A program made the position numbers and the translations under genes. The notes under the pieces are model-generated. The model ran no database searches, was not told the DNA's origin, and was given only the letters and a program-made list of their open reading frames with translations. From Epithemia pelagica (lineage: Eukaryota; Bacillariophyta; Bacillariophyceae; Surirellales; Surirellaceae), in NCBI GenBank assembly GCA_946965045.2, contig OX337242.1, positions 2,604,001 through 2,668,000 on the forward strand: a stretch of DNA of 64,000 nt, read 5' to 3'. Shown here in pieces: positions 45,501-53,942 of this stretch. Every line of letters starts with the position of its first letter. The first letter of the stretch is position 1.

Positions 45501-47392
45501 CTGCTTCTGCATGGTTACTTTGTTTAGAATATGTGTGTGACCTCCTCAATCACACTTCCTCTCCCACCCACTCTGGCCGCACCCCTCTTGAGGCTCTCAC
45601 CGGTACCCCACCCGACATTACCCATCTCCTTTTCTTTCCTTTCTGGGATGAGGTCTACTATCGTGTCGACCCTTCTGAACCTACCTCCGGTTCTTACCCT
45701 TCGTCTCCCGACGAGAAGATTGGCCACTGGGTTGGTTTTGCCCACAATGTTGGTGATGCCTTTACTTGGAAGATCCTCACTGCCGACAACGTCATCATCT
45801 ACCGTTCCGCTGTCCGTCGCGTTGCCTCCACTACCCCCAACCTTCGTGTGGATATCTCTTCAGGGGAGGAGTCGCCGCATAAACCCACTGACAAGCAAGG
45901 TGACACTGTCTTTATTCGCAGCAGAAGTGAAGACCCATCCACACCTATGCCAACAATTGACTACGACGATTTAGTTGGACGCACATTCCTTTGTGACACT
46001 GAAGAGAATGGGGAGCGCCACCGAGCACGAGTAATCAAACGAGTTGTCGACCTGGAACAAGATGCAACCAAACAAGAAGATCGACTCAAATATATCTTTC
46101 GCAAGTCTAACTCCAATGTTGATGAGATGATCTCCTACAACCAGCTCATGGAATACATTGAAAGGGATAATCAAGCCAAAATAACAGGGGATAGTCTCTT
46201 CCGATTCAGAGACGTTATTGCACACCAAGGACCTTTGAACTCAAGCAACCCAGACTATAAAGGGAGTAAATATAATGTCCTTGTTGATTGGGAGACTGGG
46301 GAGACGACATACGAACCTCTATCTCTTATTGCAAATGATGACCCCATCACAGTCGCCATCTATGCCAAGAAAAATGGTTTGCTGGATCTACCTGGATGGA
46401 AACATCTCAAGCGATACGTCAAGACAAGCAAAAGACTCATTCGAGCAGCTAAACAATCCAGGATCAAACAAGTTCGTCGCTCTATCAAGTACAACTTTGG
46501 TTTCCAAGTACCTCGCACCTATGAAGAAGCAGTGGAACTAGACAAGCAATTTGGGAACACGAAATGGCAAGACGCAACAGAATTGGAACTCTCACAGATC
46601 CAATCGTATAACACTTTCAAGGACCATGGAAAAGCCAAGTTCATTAATGGGAAATTGGCCAATGCACCAGAAGGATATCATAAGATAAGAGTACATCTGG
46701 TCTTTGATGTCAAGCATGACGAAAGGCACAAGGCACGACTTGTCGCAGATGGACATCTCACCAAGGAACCCATTGAGACCATCTATTCAGGGGTTGTCTC
46801 CATTTGCAACCTTCGCATTGCCATATTTCTTGGAACCATGAACGACATGGAAATATGGGGAGCAGATAATGGGAACGCATACCTAGAAGCATTGACAGGA
46901 GAGAAGATTTTCATCATTGCAGGACCAGAGTTCAAGGAGTTAGAAGGACATATCTTGATCATCTACAAGGCATTATATGGTCTCAAATCCTCAGGTGCTC
47001 GCTGGCATGACAGACTGTTTGATGTTCTCATTGATATGGGATTTTCTCCAAGCAAGGCTGACCCTGATATTTGGATGAAGAAAGCTCCTGGAGAAGACTG
47101 TTATGAATATATCGCTGTATATGTTGATGACTTAGCTATCGTTGCCATGGACCCTGAAGCTGTCTGCAAGATCTTTACAGAAAAATACAACTTCAAACTC
47201 AAAGGAGTCGGACCTATCGAGTATCATTTGGGGTGTCGTTATACCAAAGATCCAGACGGTACACTTGTGTCTGACCCACGAAGGTACATCGAGAAGATGA
47301 TGGATAAGGAAAAATCCAGGAAAGTGATGAGGGAATTGACAATCCTCATTCGACGAATTGTGGGGAGTGTTAGGATTCTCACCGAAAACTAG
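42566..47392 (+). CDS. Copia Gag-Pol polyprotein, truncated after reverse transcriptase
   Basis: A single open frame of 1608 codons from ATG 42566 (MDPQSPKTPFTPPEDK). Gag occupies about residues 1-460 (capsid helices such as YFDLFWRVFKSTAKAQGLSN). The protease shows QLIDRGANGGLAGSDMR, the DRGANGG variant of the D-S/T-G site. Integrase shows SDTPAVNHGGK, ISDGGSS and NKAENRYQTVK. A chromo-like segment (VLVDWETGETTYEPLSLI) follows. RT has VFDVKHDERHKARLVADGH, WGADNGNAYLEA (the left-edge relative has GADIGN) and YVDDLAI. After RRYIEKMMD the sequence departs from the relative at 1-1505, runs about 30 unrelated residues into the 3' LTR and stops. The RNase H domain is absent, so this copy cannot be fully autonomous. 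Confidence 0.93.
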   Translation: MDPQSPKTPFTPPEDKSSHITNQDLFDHITKGIFDCNDERAQSLQKWMRHHGFEHILHVLDHVATDPEETLKDLMQYKVGKQVNDLQTSTRLQLKLMAYWLLQQRQLQHGKLPRATWMNLTRDQYDDWRINTDFTKSGMNQDPVSPLKSPTHSVSSRSPTTSSTTSQSMLDLSAFKKGTKRDATTFESFKDERYFDLFWRVFKSTAKAQGLSNVLDFDYKVPKDDECAELLFREQQVFVYSVLVRIIQTDQGRAYVREHEHDEDARAVLKKLHVLHTESDLAKREVLRLTSYISNLRLDDSWRGTTRQFLLHFQEQLRLLDNLVPLSDRIHDHTRMTFLMQAVEKVPDLRRVKILDNVVNTKSGAKSLCYQSYFRLLLDAAFDHDQATRTSASNRRRHVKQHEFQLDEPFEPVEPPDCQINNTNIQSEKSPTSSKISLPRDVWFKLSEEDRQIIVDFNKSVQDSPTTPRKVQTHSLDIDPEPDPDPDANNIGDTHQDAPEQDPFDTSSDPVTQFVHQAIASTDINHPASDLSNILSTSTTKSSPKVKFKSSADHKQKVHMSRYLFSRKSTFSGNQLIDRGANGGLAGSDMRILAKTGRHITIVGIDNHELTGLPVVTCAAKFDTSDGPIIGIFNEYAHYGKGLSIHAPAQFEHFGLSVDERSVKVDGKQRITTLDGRALPLRIKDGLAYIQSLGIPSDDDMDKYPHIVFTSPHIWDPSVLDHTHPDPHQDPAPNWTSVETDGSMETYPYDQYGEYTDRVVCTLNLLLDLPYDHGPDTPSFFSIYADQDGNDPTLHASVHKLYKEQYDWKKFRPFFGWQSEDVIADTFKHTTRHGHISFDQGTLKKHFKARNPILNLPRRHEPVATDSIFSDTPAVNHGGKIAQIFVGRDTLVTDIYGIKSTKQFVNTLQDNIRTRGVMETLISDGGSSLISHKVKDILRTLLIGEYRSEPYHQHQNKAENRYQTVKRMTNAIMNASGCPASAWLLCLEYVCDLLNHTSSPTHSGRTPLEALTGTPPDITHLLFFPFWDEVYYRVDPSEPTSGSYPSSPDEKIGHWVGFAHNVGDAFTWKILTADNVIIYRSAVRRVASTTPNLRVDISSGEESPHKPTDKQGDTVFIRSRSEDPSTPMPTIDYDDLVGRTFLCDTEENGERHRARVIKRVVDLEQDATKQEDRLKYIFRKSNSNVDEMISYNQLMEYIERDNQAKITGDSLFRFRDVIAHQGPLNSSNPDYKGSKYNVLVDWETGETTYEPLSLIANDDPITVAIYAKKNGLLDLPGWKHLKRYVKTSKRLIRAAKQSRIKQVRRSIKYNFGFQVPRTYEEAVELDKQFGNTKWQDATELELSQIQSYNTFKDHGKAKFINGKLANAPEGYHKIRVHLVFDVKHDERHKARLVADGHLTKEPIETIYSGVVSICNLRIAIFLGTMNDMEIWGADNGNAYLEALTGEKIFIIAGPEFKELEGHILIIYKALYGLKSSGARWHDRLFDVLIDMGFSPSKADPDIWMKKAPGEDCYEYIAVYVDDLAIVAMDPEAVCKIFTEKYNFKLKGVGPIEYHLGCRYTKDPDGTLVSDPRRYIEKMMDKEKSRKVMRELTILIRRIVGSVRILTEN

Positions 47393-48125
47393 GTGGCGAA
47401 ACCTACAACTCATCGAATGATGCTAGTATTTTATGGCATCCGATGGCATTTTCCTAAAAGTGAGAAAAGAATGTCGGCATGCTCGCGGAAGTATAAATTT
47501 GGCCACGGCATGCTCGCATTGCACGCGTTATCGGCGACCGCTCGGATATTAACTATGGCCCAACACGTGCGCGCCCAAAACTATCAAGTGCGCGCCTCTA
47601 CTATCCGAGTACGCGCATCCACGATTCGACCTAACGGTCTATGTAATCAAAGCACGAATCACGATCACGCGAGACCATATCTCTGTTCCCACAAATCCAA
47701 GAATGCAAACAGCAACGCGCCCAGGACAAGACTTATACCACGACAAAGCAAGAGCTGTTGCATCCCATACATGTTATCCATCACCCTATACATTCAATAT
47801 ACACCAATGCCGGTCTACTCCAACCAGTGAGGACCTATCACACCAGATCCATGGCCGTATACAAGAGCCAGGACTTCGGCACCATCAACCACCTTAGTTA
47901 GTAATCGTCTCACAATCATTAATATCACCATTTTAACACTCATCTTAAGACTAACCTCTTATCAGTGGACCGACTGCCCCCACCCACGGCGGACTTCGAC
48001 TTGCAACTCTTCTCTGACCCGTGGAGGATTGTTGTATCGGTTGGTGATTCGATTGTCGGCTCAGCGAGCCTTTTACCTATCCTACCTATCTGTCTAACCC
48101 CTGTTGAATCGAGAGAAGTTTATCA
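47368..48125 (+). repeat. 3' LTR of the 7.4 kb Copia element
   Basis: 758 bp, one visible difference from the 5' copy, followed by GTCGT. The polyprotein stop lies 25 bp inside it. Confidence 0.97.
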
Positions 48126-48726
48126 GTCGTCTTCGTTGTCGCAACAACAACAACAACAACAATCTCAATCGCAACAAACTGCTTCGGGCAGTGGCTATAT
48201 CAAGACTTTGGAAAGTCAAGTACAAACCTTGTTGACTGGGTTGGGTAAGGAACTCAAGGCCTTGGAACAACACGAGGTGGATTTAAAGGCCATTGTTGTG
48301 GTCCATACCGATCGAGCCAAGGCGCGTCATACCAGTCACAATGAAACGGGCACGCTCATTTCCTTGCGGCGAATTCATCGCACCAATCAAGAATTGCAGC
48401 AGTTGCACCAGGGAATGCACTACTTGCAAGAGGAACGAACCAAGATTCAAGCCCTTTTACAAGAATGCGAGAGCGTGAGGACCAACAATGACAAGAAGAA
48501 AAAGCTGTTGCAATCCGTCCTGCAAGTGAAACTGTCCGATCATGTCGCCAAGGTCAAGCAATTGTTGGCCGTTTCCAGTACCTCGTCCTTTTCTTCGATT
48601 GATGAAAACACTCCACCATCATCACCAGAAGCAGAACAAGACGAAGTCTCGGACGAGGAACTCTTGAAGCAGTTTGCCAGTTCCTTGCAAGAAGCAGCCG
48701 CCGAAAGAGCCGCCGCAAGTCAGTAA

Positions 48727-49134
48727 GGACACCTACCACCCTGCGTAGGTAGGTAGTTACGAGGTACTTGCTTTGTGGCAAGAATCCAGTCTGGGAGAAA
48801 AATGGGAGAACATTGCTGCACACAGTCACACATACACACACACAAAATTCATTACTACAAGAGATTTGACGACACCTAATTACCTCATGCATCCTATAGT
48901 TCTTGGAACCAGAGCGCACCAAGAAGGAACCAAAGACAAGGGAGTTCCTCCAACACAGCACTCGACTCTTTTTTCCCTCTTGGTGGTTGCTTTGGTCTAT
49001 TCTGGGAAAGACAACGCCATTTTATTTTAGTAGATAGTATTCTTCTTATTTTTGTGATTCTCATTCTTTTTTCTCATCGTCTCTTGCCACACCCGCAATA
49101 AAATCCTTCTCTCGTTGTGGGAAGTTTGTTCCAT
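48727..49134. other. Intergenic, 3' flank of the coiled-coil gene
   Basis: No gene seen. Contains a CA-rich stretch (about 48826-48845) and the inferred 3' UTR of the split coiled-coil gene. Confidence 0.5.
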
Positions 49135-49449
49135 TCAAGATTCCTCGAAGAATCCCCACGACAACAAGGTTCGAAAGGCTTGCCATTCCTCGACACAGTG
49201 AATCATGGCCTTTTGAAGAACCTGGACGACAAAACAAAAACAACAGACATGAGATGATTCGTTTCTGTATTCCAAAACTTGCGCGGTCTCCGTTCCACAA
49301 CGTGCAATACACATCCAATCAACACACAACAGTATACGTACTTCTTTGAGGGCTTCCAAAACACTCATTTCCACTTCTTCGACTTGGGCGGCGCCTTCGC
49401 CTTCTCCTCCTTCTTCGGGAGCGGCCGCAGCTGGTTCTTCGTCCGCCAT
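49135..49449 (-). pseudogene. 5' fragment of ribosomal protein eS12 gene
   Basis: Exon 1 (49449-49342) encodes an acidic/Ala-rich N-terminus and VEMSVLEALKE. An intron (GTACGT at 49341 to GTCCAG at 49222) follows, and exon 2 begins VLQKAMIH. The joined MSVLEALKEVLQKAMIH matches the well-known start of eS12 (RPS12), which continues with HDGLxRG. Here the sequence after MIH is altered: one frame gives CVEEWQAF and a stop at 49135; another gives LCRGMASL, which still looks like the eS12 LxRG, but it then departs. Only about the first 45 of roughly 140 residues are present, so this is a truncated copy, probably captured or left by rearrangement. A functional gene must lie elsewhere. Confidence 0.65.
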
Positions 49450-49574
49450 GGTGTTGTGGTTGTTGTTTTGAGTTGGAAGTGGTCGGGGTGGTGACTCTCA
49501 CTCTGCTGGCACACAATCGATGCAGCAGGGTCCTCGAATGAGACCCACGACGAGCGTGAGGACGGCAATGTTAG

Positions 49575-51113
49575 TACGGACTCCGGGGGACAAAAAATTC
49601 CTTCACGATAGCCCGTTTTCACGTTGGTAAGACTTCCGGCCCAACGAGATTCACTACACCATACATTTTCCTAAAGTAAAATGAATTGCCCCTCATTCAC
49701 GGTTGATTCTTGTAAGGTTACACCTCGTAAAGATGAAATCCCTCACCCTCACCATGAGACGAGTATGCGCTTACCCTTCCTGTACGAATAGTAGAACAAC
49801 AATCATACTAGTGCAAAATGTACAAACCGCTTCCTAATGATAAGCCTATATTATGTTACCACCACCACTGCTGCTTGTCGTCGTTGTTATAGGTCACTCG
49901 GCCAAAACGAGGAGTTGATTGTTGCGTTTGGCGCCGTTGTCGGGTCATCGGATTGTCTCGTTCGGCCAAAACAAGGAGTTGATTGTTGCGCTTGTTGTAG
50001 ACCCGTAGAACTGAAAGACACAGAGTTAGAGAGCAGTTGACTGTTACGCTTGGTGTCATTGTCATTATCGTGGCCACGGATTGTTTCACTCGGGCGAAAC
50101 AACGAGTTGATTGTTATGATGGGGACATGCACTGCTACGCGGGGACAAAACCAGTTGGGTTACATGTACTTGGTTGTGTCTGTGGTCATGGTTGTGGGTG
50201 TCGTATCATCATCACCATCCGATGGCTCGGTCGTTGTGGTTGTTGGTTTTGTCGTCGTGATCCTCCATCATGTTCTGGTTGTGGCGACAACGGCCGAGGA
50301 AGCTGCCAAAAAGTGTAGGGAAGTCTCCCTCCATCGTTGCGCCATTTCACTGCCTTTCAGTAGTTTATTGTTGTGTTCTTAGATCCAGTACAACCTCGGG
50401 CACAGCCACCAGTCGTCCAGTCTTAGTCGTTGTTGCCGCTCATCAATGTGCCATGTGCCATACAGTTTTCCGCTCGCAAGGCTCTTCAACCACCGCCACC
50501 ACAGCTCCACGGGGTCAACACCTTCTTCTTCCTCTCAAACTGTGTTGTCGTTGTCGGAAGCAGCCGCACCATCGGCACCACCATCGTCTGTCGCAGTAGA
50601 AGCAGTCCTTCCACCCACGGATGAAGTTTGTTTTGTTTGGACAAATCAGGCGTTTGTTGCATTTGAGCCACCAACGGACGAGGCTTTCAATTGTTGTGTT
50701 CGGACCACTTAATGACGAGAAGTTGATTGTTGCGTGCGGACGTATGTTGGGTGAATTTCTGGATACATTCTATCAATTGTGGTCGTTGTCTTCTCACGGT
50801 CACTTCGTTTGTTGCGTATGCCAAAAAGGAAGACTTCAAAACCTTGCCGTAGGTCCATCAATCAAGCCAACCCATCGTCGCCCTTTTCACCCATCACGGT
50901 ACACTTGATTCTGAAGACACCGTGATGGTCGGAGGAGTACTAGGACCTTTCGTTGGAGGTACACACCGGCTTGAGTTGCCATGGTGGTGCCTTGTGCAGT
51001 ACAATGACCGTGGTGTGTTTCCTAGACCAGGCCCAGATTACTGTAGATAATAGAGTACGAGTATGAAAAGTACGGGTAACTATGGAGGAATTTTTTGTCC
51101 CCCGGAGTCCGTA
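49575..51113. mobile_element. 1.54 kb TIR element, copy 1
   Basis: Ends are inverted repeats: ACGGACTCCGGGGGACAAAA at 49576 and its complement ending at 51112, followed by a weaker inner part (CCCGTxxTTTCA). The interior resembles the element at 51938-53613: CGAGATTCACTACACCATAC (49650s / 51995s), the GGAGTTGATTGTTG motif, and a 600 bp block 50460-51085 against 53000-53605. No transposase is seen and no clear target duplication. Confidence 0.75.
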
Positions 51114-51937
51114 GAGAGGTAAGCGGTAATCTCGGACGTCGCACAGACGCTTTGCTCCACGTTTACGTATGTCAGGAGACGCCCAAACGCCAGTATGTTC
51201 TGGGGATGGCCGACGCCCATCACGGCTGATCCGGCGTGCAAGTTGCATCCACCCACCATGATGGCGGCGCGCACCTCTCTTCTGTGGCGTGCGTGTTTCT
51301 CAAAAAACACAAGAAAGGAAGAAGCAACCATTGAATCCGCAGCGTCTTGTTTGGTTGTTGTTTTTGGTTGTGGTTTCTGGGAAGATTTCTCATTCAAACA
51401 ACAATCAAGAGACAAGGACAAACAAGACAACAGAACCAACATCCAAACTATTGATCAATAAGAACTGCTGAGCTCTCTCTCTTGTTGTTCCAAAGTCTGT
51501 TCTTCCAATTCCCATTGTTCTTCTCACAGATTGCCAAACGGAACGGTTCTCTCGAACAAAAAAAGGAAGAAGGCGTCCACAAAAAGGAGAATCTGAAAGC
51601 CTTGGTTGTCACGGAACGTTTGGAACTTTTATATCCTGTTTCGGTCCTTTCCCATTCTTCTCGGTTGGTGCAATCGAAGCGGAGAGCGGAGGTGTTGGTT
51701 CCTTCTCCCCCAAACCAAAAGAAGACAGCCAAAATAGGAAGGAATCTACCGACCTGTCGCGAAACAGTCTGGTTTGTGTGTGTTTGGAGGAAGGAAGGAA
51801 GGAATGGAATGGTCCAGGCTGCATAATACTCCAGCGGCATTACCTTCCTCCGAAATATAGAATAATCAAAACAAGAGGGAACGGCACCGAGAAACGGTGT
51901 AAAACAGGTGCGTCCATCCCATGAAACATCAATCGAT
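51114..51937. other. Spacer between the two TIR elements
   Basis: No supported gene. A minus-strand frame exists (52107-51448) but it crosses the end of the TIR element at 51938 and shows no motifs. Confidence 0.4.
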
Positions 51938-53613
51938 ATGGGTAACCGTAGTGGCCCGTGCTTCACGTTTCCGATACTCGGTTGAACTTCCGGCCCTACG
52001 AGATTCACTACACCATACATTTTCGTAAAGTAAAATGAATTGCCCTCATGCTCTTGCACATTTTGTTGCGAGATTCTTCTCACCAACTGCACCCACACCA
52101 TCACCATGGTGAGGCGGCGCTAGCACAATAATCAACCCGCCTCCTCTACGAGTATGCATATAAACAGCTACTAGTACAGAACATCTATCTATCTTAGTAC
52201 ATGCTTCTCTGTGTCGTAGGTCGTACAATAGGCAATCGTTTCGGTGTTGAGTATGGTGCTGTTGCCGTGCCGTGGTCGCCGAATGTTTTGCCGTTTGGCC
52301 GAAACGAGCGGTTGATTGTTGAGTATGTCATTGTCGTCGGATGTCGCTGTCGTCGCTTGTCGTTGTCGCCGCTTGTCGTTGTTGCCGCTTGCTGTCTTGT
52401 CGCATGCCGTTGTCGTCGCTTGTCGTTGTCACCGCTTGCTGTTGTTGAAGGGCACAGTCTCGGGCAGAGGGTTCGGTGACAGCGAATAGTTGATTGTTGC
52501 GTGGGGGTTGTGGTTGTTGTTGCCGAGTGTTGTTTTTGTTGTTGTTTGTTCATTCGTTCGTTCGTTCGATCAGTGGCGGTGAGTAGTTGATTGTTGTGTT
52601 TGGATTTTTGTTGTCGCCGAGTGTTGTTGCTGTCGTTCATTCGTTCTTTCGTTCGTTCGTTCGTTCGTTCATTCGATCGATCGGCTGTGACATCGTCGCC
52701 GATTGTTTCGCCATTTGTAGTTGAGCCGCTTGTGGTTGTCGTTGTCGTCGCTTGTTACCACCAGTGGACGAGGCTTCGATTTGTTGGGTGAGGGCAACGA
52801 AAAGACGAGGAGTTGATTGTTTCGTCGCACGGTAGAAGAAGGAGGACGACCACACCATCTTGTCGCCGAGTCTTGCCGCCGAGTGTCGTTGTCGAGTGTT
52901 GTTGCCGAGTGTTGTTGTTGTTCGTTCGGTGGCAGCGAGGAGTGAGTAGTTGATTGTTGTGTTTGGGTTTTGGGTTGTTGTTGTTGTTGCCGAGTGTTGT
53001 CGACTCGCAAGGCTCTTCGACCATCGCCCATCAGCTTCACGGCATCCCCTCCTTCTTCCACTCAAATTGTGCTGTGGGAATCAGCCGCACCACCGGCACC
53101 ACCATCGTCTGTCGCAGTAGAAGCAGTCCTTCCACCCACGGTTCACGTTTGTTTTGTCTGGACAAATCAGCTTTTGTTGCGTTTGAGCCACCAACGGTCG
53201 AGGCTTTCCAATGTTGTGCTCGGTCTATTAAGTGACGAGGAGTTGATTGCTGCATGCGGACGTATGATCGGTGACTTGCTGGATGCATTCTATCGGTTGT
53301 CGTCGTCTTCTTCTCAAGGTCACTTCCTCTGTTTCGGATGCCAAATAAGGAAGACTTCAAAACCTTGCCGTCGGTCCATAAAAAAAGCCAACTCATCCCT
53401 GCCCGCCCATTCCCTCACGGTACACTTGATTCTTAGGCATCCTTGATGGTTGCAAGAGAGCTGGCACCTTTCGTTGGAGGTGCACACCGGCTTGAGTGTG
53501 TCATGGTGGTGTTACGCAGTGCAAAATGACCGTAGTGGTGTCCCTACGAAGTTAGAATCACTGTAGAAAAAACAGTGGGGGTATGAAAAGCACGGGCCAC
53601 TACGGTTACCCAT
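51938..53613. mobile_element. 1.68 kb TIR element, copy 2
   Basis: Terminal inverted repeats ATGGGTAACCGTAGTGGCCC (51938 onward) and the complement ending at 53613, extending inward through CGTGCTT. Rich in GTTGTTG/CGTTGTCG and (TTCG)n runs (52551-52568, 52637-52676). It shares long blocks with copy 1. Its right end touches the start of segmental duplication copy B at 53621. Confidence 0.78.
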
Positions 53614-53620
53614 GGAGCTC

Positions 53621-53711
53621 GTACTCCTCAGCGCACATTATATGAACATACAATAGACAAAGAATAAACTACTACAAGATGGGAAGTGGATCTTTGGGGA
53701 CCCAAGATTCC
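53621..53711 (+). repeat. Segmental duplication copy B, part left of the Mutator-like element
   Basis: Matches 40026-40115 almost exactly (GTACTCCTCAGCGCACATTA through ACCCAAGATTC). Confidence 0.93.
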
Positions 53712-53751
53712 CTCCGTATCGGTGACCACCTCTAAATCGTCTGCCAGTCGT
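53712..53751 (+). repeat. Left TIR of the MULE
   Basis: CTCCGTATCGGTGACC...; 38 of 40 bases match the inverted right end. Confidence 0.93.
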
Positions 53752-53942
53752 TCACCGAATTCTTCTCTGACCTGGTTTTTTTTCCTTTTGTCATACAAAT
53801 TTTTTGGTCAATTTCCTATTCTTCACGCCGGCATGGTATCTCCTTCGTCGGCATTGGCGCCTCGCCCGACTCGGAAACTGTCCAACCGCCTTTCTCCAAC
53901 TCTTTCAAATATGGCATCCAGATCCTTTCGATCAACTATAAG

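Larger units (their letters stand above)
40700..48125 (+). mobile_element. Recent 7.4 kb Copia insertion lacking RNase H
   Basis: LTRs of 758 bp at 40700-41457 and 47368-48125 start TGTTAGG and end TTATCA. I found a single difference (A at 40778, G at 47446). The target duplication GTCGT lies at 40695-40699 and 48126-48130. A polypurine stretch (TGGGGAG) precedes the 3' LTR. The interior holds an extra ORF and a fused Gag-Pol that stops inside RT, with RNase H deleted. Confidence 0.96.
40471..48726 (+). pseudogene. Coiled-coil protein gene (copy A), split by a Copia element
   Basis: Exonic parts are 40471-40699 and 48131-48726. Without the Copia element and one GTCGT copy they form one frame of about 274 codons. 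The N-terminus (AEAIAAKEARRKALREKKQR) is a basic helix. A Ser-rich linker and a Gln tract (CAA repeat, about 48136-48175) follow, then a long predicted coiled coil (YIKTLESQVQTLLTGLGKEL; LRRIHRTNQELQQLHQGMHY; LLQSVLQVKLSDHVAKVKQL) and an acidic tail ending AASQ. No enzyme motif; a scaffold or cytoskeletal role is only a guess. The second copy starting at 63762 shows the uninterrupted insertion site, so copy A is the disrupted one. Confidence 0.88.

Noticed and set aside
51448-52107. 219-codon minus-strand gene
   Set aside because: It crosses the terminus of the TIR element at 51938, overlaps open frames on the other strand and shows no recognisable domain.
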